From NCBI GenBank assembly GCA_052161605.1, contig CP197409.1: a stretch of 64,000 nucleotides of DNA. One strand, given 5' to 3'. The DNA comes from JBKCUI01 sp052161605. GTDB lineage: Bacteria > Planctomycetota > Planctomycetia > Pirellulales > Pirellulaceae. Below are positions 52,779 to 61,020 of this stretch, one piece after another; the stretch's first letter is position 1; each line of letters opens with the position of its first letter. The notes beneath the pieces are model-generated. The model ran no database searches, was not told where the DNA came from, and worked only from the letters and a program-made list of their open reading frames with translations. Position numbers and translations under genes: made by a program.

Positions 52779-53891
52779 ATGTCAGATCCAGCATCCCCTG
52801 CTCCCGTTGCGACCCGACCAGCAGCCCCCACGGCCCCGCTCCCGAGCTTGAGCGAAGTCCCTATTGATTCGATCCTTTTCGTATCCTTTGGGGGGCCTGA
52901 GGGCTTTGATGACGTCATGCCGTTTCTGGAAAACGTGCTTCGCGGGAAGAACGTTCCTAGGGAACGCATGCTCGAGGTGGCTGAACACTATAACCACTTT
53001 GGCGGCGTCAGTCCGATCAACCAGCAGTGCCGCGATTTGATCGACGCTGTCACGAGCGAATGTCGGGCGCGTGGCGTGGACTTGCCCATCTATTGGGGGA
53101 ACCGTAACTGGAACCCGATGCTTCCTGAGGAACTGGCCAAAATGGCCAACGACGGTAGAAAGCGAGCTATCTGTTTCTTTACCTCGATGTTCAGCTGCTA
53201 CAGCGGATGCCGACAGTACCGCGAAAACTTGGCGGACGCCCAAGCTGCCGTGGGCTCGGAAGCTCCGCTAGTGGAAAAGGTTCGGATGGGATTCAATCAC
53301 CCCCGCTTCATTGCAGCTCAGTGTGATTGTGTCCGTGATGCCTTGAATCAGCTACCGGAAGAACATCGCAGTTCTACCAAGTTTTTGTTTGCCGCTCATA
53401 GCATTCCGCTGTCGATGGCACAGTATTCCAGATACGAAGCCCAACTGCGCGAGGCGGCGAAATTGATATGCGAGGAGCTAGGTCATGAAAACTGGGAGCT
53501 GGTGTTTCAGAGCCGATCCGGTCCCCCTCAGCAACCATGGCTAGAACCTGACGTTTGCGATCGAATAGAGGAATTGCACAACGGCGAAGGCCTGGCTAGT
53601 TGCGTTATCGTTCCGCTCGGGTTTATCTCGGATCACATGGAGGTCCTGTATGACCTGGATGAAGAAGCGGCCCATCTTTGTAAGGAAAAAGGGGTTCCGT
53701 TCGCACGGGCGAAGACGGTTGGAGTTCATCCGGAATTTGTCGGAATGATCGTTGACTTGATCCAAGAGCGACTTGCTGAGGGGACGGAGAGACCGTACGT
53801 CGGCAGTTATGGCCCGAGCCACGATCTATGCCCAGCCAACTGCTGCTTATACCCTCAGACCGGCAGACCTGGAGCACGGCCGCCACAATGA
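52779..53891 (+). CDS. hemH: Ferrochelatase (likely coproporphyrin ferrochelatase, CpfC/HemH)
   Basis: 370 aa. It inserts iron into a porphyrin. Evidence: ILFVSFGGPEGFDDVMPFLEN near the N-terminus, VSPINQQCRDL, a PIYWGNRNWNPML segment, the metal-site His in FAAHSIPLS, and VIVPLGFISDHMEVLYDLDEE, which holds the conserved catalytic Glu. The C-terminus (DLCPANCCLYP) is Cys-rich, as in ferrochelatases that carry a [2Fe-2S] cluster, but the spacing does not allow a firm claim. Because HemQ is encoded at 39488, the substrate is probably coproporphyrin III rather than protoporphyrin. It ends 39 bp from the convergent NarL-type gene. Confidence 0.9.
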   Translation: MSDPASPAPVATRPAAPTAPLPSLSEVPIDSILFVSFGGPEGFDDVMPFLENVLRGKNVPRERMLEVAEHYNHFGGVSPINQQCRDLIDAVTSECRARGVDLPIYWGNRNWNPMLPEELAKMANDGRKRAICFFTSMFSCYSGCRQYRENLADAQAAVGSEAPLVEKVRMGFNHPRFIAAQCDCVRDALNQLPEEHRSSTKFLFAAHSIPLSMAQYSRYEAQLREAAKLICEELGHENWELVFQSRSGPPQQPWLEPDVCDRIEELHNGEGLASCVIVPLGFISDHMEVLYDLDEEAAHLCKEKGVPFARAKTVGVHPEFVGMIVDLIQERLAEGTERPYVGSYGPSHDLCPANCCLYPQTGRPGARPPQ

Positions 53892-53930
53892 CCGCCACAA
53901 TGACGGGCAGGATGCCGGGCAGGATGCCTG

Positions 53931-54596
53931 TTACCCCACCGGCATCTCGATCTGGCGGATGCCGGTTTTCAAAGCCCATACTGCGGCGGCGGTTCGATCG
54001 GTTAACGATAGTTTTCGAAGCAGGTTTTGCACGTGCTCCTTGACTGTTTCGACACTTATGCCGATGGCTGACGAAATTTCGCGATTGCTCAAGCCGAGCG
54101 AGAGATGCAAAAGCACCTGCGCCTCACGCTTGGTGATCTGGGCAGGTAATGTTGTAAGATCGGCATCCATTCCATCTAGAAACGATTTCACGATCAACAT
54201 GGGGGATCCGCTCGGCAGTTGCCCGGTGCCGACCGAATGGATCGACCGAATGAGTTTCTCGGCACTGCCGGTTTTGAAGACCGCGTCATGGAACTGGTGG
54301 GAAAGTGCCTGTGCAACTAAGCAAGCATTCGGGACCGCTGTGTAAAGGATCGCCTTCAAATCGGGTAACTGCTCTTTGAGAGTACCGACGTATTCGATCA
54401 TGTTGATCGCCCCTAGTCGTATGTCTGTGATGAGTATGTCGTAATGCTCGCTTTGCAGAGCAGACTCCAGCTCCATTACACTGGTCACAAATCGATCGAC
54501 CGGGCACTGATTTAGATTCGTAATGGCTTGAATACCTCTCCGGATCGTCTCGCACTCATCTGCGCAAAGAATTCGAAAGGACACACGAGGCCTCAT
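53931..54596 (-). CDS. NarL/FixJ-family response regulator
   Basis: 221 aa. A receiver domain (about 6-125) has the acidic pocket Asp13/Glu14, phosphoacceptor Asp58 (ILITDIRLG) and Lys108 (VFKTGS). A LuxR-type HTH follows (about 150-210; LTKREAQVLLHLSLGLSNRE-like, seen here as ITKREAQVLLHLSLGLSNRE, then TVKEHVQNLLRKL). No kinase is adjacent. The ATG has no normal ribosome-binding site; a C8 tract lies 6 nt before it on this strand. A perfect palindrome GGGTTAACCC (54651-54660) 54 bp upstream could be an operator. It is divergent from the cNMP/FeS/cytochrome operon and may control it, which is inference. Confidence 0.88.
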   Translation of the reverse strand: MRPRVSFRILCADECETIRRGIQAITNLNQCPVDRFVTSVMELESALQSEHYDILITDIRLGAINMIEYVGTLKEQLPDLKAILYTAVPNACLVAQALSHQFHDAVFKTGSAEKLIRSIHSVGTGQLPSGSPMLIVKSFLDGMDADLTTLPAQITKREAQVLLHLSLGLSNREISSAIGISVETVKEHVQNLLRKLSLTDRTAAAVWALKTGIRQIEMPVG

Positions 54597-54921
54597 TGAA
54601 AAGGGGGGGGCTTTAGTGGGACTAGTGGCACCGAAAAGCTGGTCTAGCGGGGGTTAACCCACTCCTAGACGACGCTGCTTCTTGGTCTGCGGTTTATCGT
54701 AGCAGATTTCTGTAGCGTTCTGTTCCAACTGAGATCTCTTTTTTGTGAAATTTTTGGGCGATTGAGGAAAGCGAAAAACCTCGAATCGACCTGCTCAGAT
54801 ACAGACACATTTGATTGATTGGAGCTGATTCGGAGTTTTTCTTCCTTTAGCTCAACGTCGTGATCCGTTTCGATCGATTTCGATTCTTGGTTCGATTGCA
54901 TTTCCAACCCTTGGCTGAATT
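54597..54921. promoter_or_regulatory. Divergent control region of the NarL gene and the cytochrome operon
   Basis: This 325-bp gap holds a G8 tract (54603-54610), the perfect 10-bp palindrome GGGTTAACCC (54651-54660) and AT-rich sequence (about 54720-54850) where promoters for both directions are expected. I see no convincing -35/-10 pair. A 80-codon minus-strand frame (54665-54907) is very Ser/Lys/Glu-rich and I do not call it. Confidence 0.35.
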
Positions 54922-56727
54922 ATGTCTGCTAGCATTACCGCGATCGAGAGACCCGTTCGTTGGGACCATCCCTTCGACCCTGAAATGCCATCGACTGATG
55001 TTTCGTACCTTTTTCGGTACACCCCTTTTTCGACTCTCGATCCTACGCTTTTTCCGGGCTTGGGCTCTCTGGAGATGATACTCAAGCACGATGCGCGAAT
55101 CCGTCGGTATGAACCGGGGGATGTCATCGTGCGAGAAGGTGACTATGGCAATAGCGCATTTATCGTCCTTCGCGGTACGGTCAGAGCCTTTCTGGTCAGT
55201 TTGTGGCACAGGCAAACTCCGACAAAGCGCGAACAGACAAACAGCATCTTTGCAAAGCTCCTTGCTCCGTTCTCGAATCAAAAGACCAAGCCCGAGCAGG
55301 CAAAAGAACACGCTTCCATTCCCCAGGACGAAGAGAAACGGACCAATCGCAACCGAAGCCAGAATGGCCAATATGCGATGGCACCGCTACCCATTGTTGA
55401 AAATCATGAAGGACACAGTCGCATCTACCTTCAAGATTTACCGAGCGTTATCAATGGCTTTCAAAGCGAACCACTGTCCTCAGGGCAAATCTTTGGTGAG
55501 ATGGCTGCCATAACCCGTACGCCACATCGATTTAGCGTGGTGGCCGATTCCCCGTGTGTGTTGGTGGAGATTCGCTGGCAAGGACTGAGGCTTCTGCGTA
55601 AGGATCCACGATTCAAGGCTTATCTCGACGAAAGATATCGACAGTCTGGCTTGGTAACTCATCTCCGCGAGACACCATTGTTTCGATTCTTGGATGATGA
55701 GACTATCGCTACAGTCATAAGCAGTACGCGATTGGATTCATTCGGGGAGATGGAGTGGTTCGCAGACTACAAAACACTTCAAAAGGAAGACTCTCGCAAG
55801 AGAATCGAATCGGAACCGTTGATTGCTGCAGAGGGGGCACCAGCAAACGATCTAATTCTGGTTCGTGCAGGCTTTGCACGCCTTAGTTATGAGCATGGCA
55901 ACGGCCATCAGACGACGGCCTATCTTGGCTGTGGTCAAATGTTTGGTCTGGAGGAGCTTGCCGATTCCTTTCGTCATCCGGAAGCCAGACCTCTGCCCTA
56001 CCAGCAGTCGTTACGGGCGTTAGGATTCGTCGACCTGCTCAGAATCCCTCGAGATACAGTTATCAAGACCTTGTTACCGAAAGTCCGGAAGTCAGAATTG
56101 CCACCCGCGATTATCAATCCACGCTATGATGCAGGGGGCAGCATTGTGCCTGACTTCGAACGTGATGATCGGCGTTCGGCGCTCGAGACTCCCCTTATTG
56201 AGTTCCTAGTGGATCAGCGCCTCATGAATGGTCGGCAAACCATGTTGATCGATTTAGATCGCTGCACGGGATGCGATGATTGCGTAAAGGCCTGTGCCAG
56301 TACCCACCAGGGGATACCACGCTTCGTTCGAAACGGCCCGCAATACGGCGCTCTCATGTTCGCCCATGCATGCATGCACTGTACGGATCCTGTTTGCATG
56401 ATCGGATGCCCGACGGGTGCCATTCACCGAAATCCCGACTCTGGTGTGATCGCGATCAATGCTGATACTTGTATAGGCTGCAAGACCTGCTCCGAAAGTT
56501 GCCCCTACGAAAACATCGTGATGCAACAAGTCAAAGATGGCAAAGGTAACGACGTCATCGATATGGAATCCAAGCTTCCCATTCTTCAAGCTTCGAAATG
56601 CGACCTTTGCCAATCCTCTAAGTTAGGGCCAGCATGTCAATCAGCATGTCCGCATACCGCTCTGTTTCGTCTCGACACTAGTAGTACACAACCTCTACTG
56701 GATTGGTTGGAACGAAAGGCAAGTTGA
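54922..56727 (+). CDS. Cyclic-nucleotide-binding sensor fused to a four-[4Fe-4S] ferredoxin
   Basis: 601 aa, no signal peptide, so cytoplasmic. Two CRP-like nucleotide-binding folds come first: the first (about 45-215) starts RYEPGDVIVREGDYGNSAFI, is split by an 80-residue charged insert, and ends FGEMAAITRTPHRFSVV; the second (about 240-380) has GAPANDLILVRAGFARLSY and a FGLEEL phosphate-cassette position. The ferredoxin part (about 435-575) holds 16 Cys in four CxxCxxC-type groups: CTGCDDCVKAC, CMHCTDPVCMIGC, CIGCKTCSESC and CDLCQSSKLGPACQSAC, as in HybA/DmsB/NrfC-like proteins. It is the first gene of a three-gene run; the next starts 5 bp after its stop. Likely role: an electron-transfer subunit gated by cAMP or cGMP. 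Confidence 0.88.
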   Translation: MSASITAIERPVRWDHPFDPEMPSTDVSYLFRYTPFSTLDPTLFPGLGSLEMILKHDARIRRYEPGDVIVREGDYGNSAFIVLRGTVRAFLVSLWHRQTPTKREQTNSIFAKLLAPFSNQKTKPEQAKEHASIPQDEEKRTNRNRSQNGQYAMAPLPIVENHEGHSRIYLQDLPSVINGFQSEPLSSGQIFGEMAAITRTPHRFSVVADSPCVLVEIRWQGLRLLRKDPRFKAYLDERYRQSGLVTHLRETPLFRFLDDETIATVISSTRLDSFGEMEWFADYKTLQKEDSRKRIESEPLIAAEGAPANDLILVRAGFARLSYEHGNGHQTTAYLGCGQMFGLEELADSFRHPEARPLPYQQSLRALGFVDLLRIPRDTVIKTLLPKVRKSELPPAIINPRYDAGGSIVPDFERDDRRSALETPLIEFLVDQRLMNGRQTMLIDLDRCTGCDDCVKACASTHQGIPRFVRNGPQYGALMFAHACMHCTDPVCMIGCPTGAIHRNPDSGVIAINADTCIGCKTCSESCPYENIVMQQVKDGKGNDVIDMESKLPILQASKCDLCQSSKLGPACQSACPHTALFRLDTSSTQPLLDWLERKAS

Positions 56728-56732
56728 AAACG

Positions 56733-57629
56733 ATGAGCAATGCAACTTTGAATTCCAACCCTCTGCCTTCTACTGCAAGTAGTTCGCTATCATCCACACT
56801 CTTTGGAATACGTTCAGCAAGATTAGGACGGATCCTGAAAGCTCTCGGTATCATCGCGGTCGCTTATTGGTGCCTTCAAGGTTGGCAGCAATTCGTCGGA
56901 AACCGACTTGGAAATGAATCGTTCGCAACCGGCTACACGCTGTTGGCCGTAATTGTTCTCCTGGTGATGCTGGGGGTGCGCAAACGCCTGCCAAGGTGGA
57001 ATGCTGGACCGGTGGCCGTTTGGCAAACAACTCATCATTATTTGGGTTTGTTCTGTTTACTTGCCTACATTTCCCATGCGGGTATCCTAACCAATGGCAT
57101 TTTGGAGTCCGCGCTTGCTGGGCTCTTTTGGTTTATTCTCCTCACAGGATTTGTCAGTTGGTACGTCAATCGTTCGTCCCCCAGGTTGCTTCGTGCGGCG
57201 GGGCAAGCGGTCTTAAGATCCGATATACCAGAGGCACGAGCTAAGGTCGCGGAGGAAGCGTACCAGCTTGCTCTTTTGGCCGCAGGATCCTCTAGGGCCT
57301 TCGTGATTTCTGATTACTATCGGTCAGTGTTGAGCTCTTTTTTTTCAGGCTCACGCGGAGTCTGGTATTATCTAGTCCCCACCGGCAAGCGCCGCCGAGA
57401 CCTTCAGTACCAACTTAGCGAACTCACTCGCTATTTGGATGAAGCCGGGCTTGAGCTCCAGGCGCAGATGATGACTTTGATTCAGCGTCGTGATGATCTA
57501 GATTTTCAAGCTGCAATACAAAACCGAATTCGCTGCGTTGCTGCCATTCATACTGTATTGCTGGGGGCATTCATCGTCTTTTCTGCTGCCCATATCGTGG
57601 TTGCTCACCTTTATTCCAATCAGTGGTGA
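56733..57629 (+). CDS. Membrane cytochrome b-like protein
   Basis: 298 aa from ATG 56733, 5 bp after the stop of the cNMP/ferredoxin gene (the frame opens at 56703). Five transmembrane helices: about 32-50 (KALGIIAVAYWCLQGW), 60-84, 92-115 (VWQTTHHYLGLFCLLAYISHAG), 122-140 and the last at about 275-295 (TVLLGAFIVFSAAHIVVAHL). His pairs in the third helix (THH...SHAG) and in the last (IHT...AAHIVVAH) are candidate b-heme ligands. A cytoplasmic or periplasmic segment of about 110 residues lies between. It is likely the quinone-linked membrane subunit between the FeS protein and the multiheme cytochrome. The family is not one I can name. Confidence 0.65.
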   Translation: MSNATLNSNPLPSTASSSLSSTLFGIRSARLGRILKALGIIAVAYWCLQGWQQFVGNRLGNESFATGYTLLAVIVLLVMLGVRKRLPRWNAGPVAVWQTTHHYLGLFCLLAYISHAGILTNGILESALAGLFWFILLTGFVSWYVNRSSPRLLRAAGQAVLRSDIPEARAKVAEEAYQLALLAAGSSRAFVISDYYRSVLSSFFSGSRGVWYYLVPTGKRRRDLQYQLSELTRYLDEAGLELQAQMMTLIQRRDDLDFQAAIQNRIRCVAAIHTVLLGAFIVFSAAHIVVAHLYSNQW

Positions 57630-57632
57630 GCC

Positions 57633-59939
57633 ATGGAGTTTCGAAACTACTATCGTCGTCCAAAACAGACTCACCGCTGCGGCTTAGCAAGTTCTGGCCG
57701 CGCTTGTATTCACGGACCATTCGGTTCTCACTGTGGACAGTCCCGCGATGTACCTGAACGTTGTCGTCCGATGCGTACCTTGGTCGGTTGGACTCGATTA
57801 GCATCGGCGATTTGTACCCTTTTAGCCATTGTGACTGTTACCTACTGGTTGACACTTTCCAGGAATCCGCTCCCCATAGCTCCAGGACCGTTGACCAAAG
57901 CTCACGCTCAGCTCTTGGTGTCTGGTACAAGTGAGCATCCGCTCGCAATTGACGACGAAAAGCGCTGCGCCGCATGTCATATACAATCAACTCTCACAAA
58001 CTCAACCAAGTCCCACGATCCTGCCGGTTCGCATCTCGTTAGTCGTAACGAGAGTGCTACACGGCAGTCAGAACTTTGCATGAAGTGCCACCTCGATACG
58101 ATGCCCAATGGCTTACTGGGAAATCCGCATGATTTAGCGGGAGATGACTTGGCAATCCTTTTTGCATCAGTATCAGGACGCCCACCATCCAAGCTGGCCC
58201 AGACTCCGACCGAGTGCAGTCAATGTCACCGAGAACACCAGGGGGCTGACGGTCAGCTTCAATCGATTGCTTCCACAAAATGCCAGGCCTGCCATAGAAA
58301 TCAATTTGAGTCGTTCGAACGTGGCCATCCCGAGTTCTCGACCTATCCTCCTGCTAAGCCACGAAGCATCGGATTCGATCACGCTCGCCATGCAGAGTTG
58401 CACTTTGCTAAGAAGGGAAAGCCTTTCGATTGCAGCGTTTGCCACTTAAAGAGTCAGGAATCAAGTCTGGTGGGGTCAGTCTTTCGCAGCGTCTCTTTTG
58501 AGCAAGCCTGCGCGGATTGTCACAACGACTCACTTAAAAGCGCCGGGCTTGAGGGAATCGTTGTGTTTCAAGTTCCCAGCCTGGACAAAGCCAAGCTATC
58601 TAGACAGGGTTTCGATATTGGACCATGGCCGGAGTCGGCGAGCCTGCTAATGGATGGCGAACTGACTCCTCTTTTGACACACATGCTCCGATCGAACGAA
58701 AAGGGGAGGGAGATCTTGGAACGATTGCCTGCTACCATGCGACTCCAGGACGTCGATATGAACACGGTGGAGCAATGTCAGGCTATCGTGGATCTTGCGG
58801 ATTTCGTACGAGATGCTTGGGGACAAATCGCCAGCAGTGGCCAACCCATGCTTAGAAACTGGCTCGACACCAAGGTGCCTCCTCCCACGACCACGATAAC
58901 GACCGCTACCCCCAGCACCTCGTCAAGTCTAGCGCTCTACTCGCGCTATGTGAACACTCGGGCTTCCAGGATGGAAACGCCACATCCTACAACAGAGACA
59001 CCTCGCGATTCCGCAGGCAGCAAAGAGGTTTGGCTAGACCAATTGGCCAGAGGAGTTCCACCAGATTTGCTTCGGTCAGCCGAGAGAACTTGGTTCCAGC
59101 CAGCCAGTTCCGTCGACATTGCTAGGCTACCGGTGAGTATCCTCTTAAGCAGCGCAGAGTCGATCCCAATCTCTAATCGGGACGAAGATGATGACGACTT
59201 GCTCTCGAATGTTGGTGACGACGATCTGCTGGGCGATGATGACGATAGTCTGTTGGGCACTGTGGATGAAGGATCCGTAATGCCCAGCCAGCAAAAGAAT
59301 CTTGGGGAGATAACTAAGCCGCTAAAGGCGTGGGAACATCTTCCTTTCGGCGGGTGGATGCTCGATGAAAGTCGGGTCGCCTTGGTGTACGTTCCAACGG
59401 GACACGCTGATCCATGGCTCGCCAGATGGATCGAATGGAACGAGTTGAGCCAGCATCACTCAATGGATGTCAACAATGGTTCAACTAGAAATGATCCCCT
59501 TTCAAAGCAGTGTATTCAATGCCACTCCTTTGATGCTAACAGAGTCAGGCTTATGCTGTCAGGTAAATCAGACAGCAACGACGCATTAAAATCTGTTGCG
59601 TTGCGAAAGCCTGCTGATACCGCTTTAGATCCAGATTGGCTGCAGCAGTGCTGGAAAATTGAGCAACGGCCTAACGGCCTTCGCGAGTTAACTCGATTTA
59701 ATCATACTCCCCATTTGACCATCAATAGTTTACGGGACTGCCAGTCTTGCCACGCGATGAAAAAGTTGGATGCGACTCAGGTGTCAGAACAGGGTTGGAG
59801 CACAATGGGGCGGACAACTAGGAGCGAGTTCCAATCTCTTCAGAAGGAGATGTGTGCGACTTGCCACACGAAAAAGGCCGCCGGTGACGCGTGTACGCAA
59901 TGCCACAATTATCATGCCCACATTGCGCCTGGGCGTTAG
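57633..59939 (+). CDS. Membrane-anchored decaheme c-type cytochrome
   Basis: 768 aa from ATG 57633, 3 nt after the stop of the b-type gene; the alternative ATG 57771 would start just before the N-terminal helix (TLVGWTRLASAICTLLAIVT). Ten CxxCH sites are visible: CAACH, CMKCH, CSQCH, CQACH, CSVCH, CADCH, then a long gap, CIQCH, CQSCH, CATCH and CTQCH. The first six lie at residues about 110-300 and the last four at 630-765. Between is a domain of about 330 residues without hemes, containing a very acidic run (DEDDDDLL, DDDLLGDDDD). It should be a periplasmic electron conduit. It completes the operon. Confidence 0.9.
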   Translation: MEFRNYYRRPKQTHRCGLASSGRACIHGPFGSHCGQSRDVPERCRPMRTLVGWTRLASAICTLLAIVTVTYWLTLSRNPLPIAPGPLTKAHAQLLVSGTSEHPLAIDDEKRCAACHIQSTLTNSTKSHDPAGSHLVSRNESATRQSELCMKCHLDTMPNGLLGNPHDLAGDDLAILFASVSGRPPSKLAQTPTECSQCHREHQGADGQLQSIASTKCQACHRNQFESFERGHPEFSTYPPAKPRSIGFDHARHAELHFAKKGKPFDCSVCHLKSQESSLVGSVFRSVSFEQACADCHNDSLKSAGLEGIVVFQVPSLDKAKLSRQGFDIGPWPESASLLMDGELTPLLTHMLRSNEKGREILERLPATMRLQDVDMNTVEQCQAIVDLADFVRDAWGQIASSGQPMLRNWLDTKVPPPTTTITTATPSTSSSLALYSRYVNTRASRMETPHPTTETPRDSAGSKEVWLDQLARGVPPDLLRSAERTWFQPASSVDIARLPVSILLSSAESIPISNRDEDDDDLLSNVGDDDLLGDDDDSLLGTVDEGSVMPSQQKNLGEITKPLKAWEHLPFGGWMLDESRVALVYVPTGHADPWLARWIEWNELSQHHSMDVNNGSTRNDPLSKQCIQCHSFDANRVRLMLSGKSDSNDALKSVALRKPADTALDPDWLQQCWKIEQRPNGLRELTRFNHTPHLTINSLRDCQSCHAMKKLDATQVSEQGWSTMGRTTRSEFQSLQKEMCATCHTKKAAGDACTQCHNYHAHIAPGR

Positions 59940-59957
59940 GCTGGCGTTGGGCGGTCG

Positions 59958-60776
59958 TTAGGCCCGTTTTCTCGGAGTTGGGGCCGGAGCGTCAATCCAT
60001 TGATCGTCGTAGCGCAGCCAGTATTCACGCACCCAATCGACAGGTCCAAATCCATACCGTCTCTTTGTTCCCCATCGATAATTGCCGAGAGGTACAACAT
60101 CGATGGGTCTGGGCCGACCATGGAACACGACAACCTTTGCCTCGGTCGGTTCTATGACTTTTGGCAGAAACCTGTTCGCGGGAAAGTACCGGGTGCAGTG
60201 CCATTTAAAACTCGCCGTCCAGTCGTAGGGCCAGTAATGCCGGGGCTCAAGGCAATCCGTTAGAAAGTCTTGATCTAATCCATAACGCTCAGGAATAGTC
60301 GGGTCTGCAAGAAAGTCATGATAGATACGATGGCAATCCTGCGGAATAAATCCCAAAATGGAACCTTGTACACCTCGATCTGGCCGAAGTGACAACGGTG
60401 CTAGATTCCATAAGGTTGGGTTCCATTCACGCAGGGCATGCAATCCAGGTCTCGACTGGATCTGTTCAAAAAATGGACTCAAGTCGTCGCGAATCAAAAC
60501 ATCCAAATCGAGGTATAGTGTCGGGACATCAGCAGGTAAAAGTCCGGGAGCAAAAATCGATAATTTCGGCCAGCAACCTGATTTTTGAAAGCGTAATGGG
60601 ATACCCATATCTGGTAGAGGCACCGACTCGATTCCAGTATCCAAACCACCCGGGTTATCCGTTACGCAAATAAAACGGTGCTCTACTGGTAAGTTAGCCC
60701 TGACCGCGTTCCTAAGAACTCGGATATACGACGCGGGAAAAGCATCGAGCCATCTCGTGCAAACGACAGTGACCAT
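59958..60776 (-). CDS. Glycosyltransferase-like protein (GT-A fold)
   Basis: 272 aa from ATG 60776, with GGAA about 9 nt upstream; a GTG two codons earlier (60782) is also possible. TVVCTRWLDAFPASYIRVLRN and RFICVTDNPGGLDTGI open a Rossmann-like half, and TLYLDLDVLIRDDLSPFF holds the DxD metal motif. A conserved SILGFIPQDCHRIYHDF and YGLDQDFLTD follow, then a Trp/Tyr-rich tail. It resembles proteins annotated as GT8- or GT32-like in bacteria. Substrate and acceptor are unknown. It is convergent with the cytochrome operon (18-bp gap) and has no obvious partner gene. Confidence 0.75.
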   Translation of the reverse strand: MVTVVCTRWLDAFPASYIRVLRNAVRANLPVEHRFICVTDNPGGLDTGIESVPLPDMGIPLRFQKSGCWPKLSIFAPGLLPADVPTLYLDLDVLIRDDLSPFFEQIQSRPGLHALREWNPTLWNLAPLSLRPDRGVQGSILGFIPQDCHRIYHDFLADPTIPERYGLDQDFLTDCLEPRHYWPYDWTASFKWHCTRYFPANRFLPKVIEPTEAKVVVFHGRPRPIDVVPLGNYRWGTKRRYGFGPVDWVREYWLRYDDQWIDAPAPTPRKRA

Positions 60777-61020
60777 AGCCACATTTCCAGAATTTTACCC
60801 CGGGCGGGATTACGATAGGCCCATGCATCGGTCGCCACTTGGCAACAACGCATGAGGCGGGTCGGATTCTATCCATCTCTTTGCAAGAAGTTTAGAGTCC
60901 GGAAGATTCAACCGTCAGATTTCTTCCGAAATTTCCCCTTTCGGTTTGGTAGTAGACGGCTATCCACGCAGTGCTTGCGGCACTATAAGATCGCCTTAAG
61001 AAGATCTGAGACAAGGTTGC

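Noticed and set aside
54847..55371. 174-codon minus-strand frame
   Set aside because: It is the antisense of the well-supported cNMP/ferredoxin gene.
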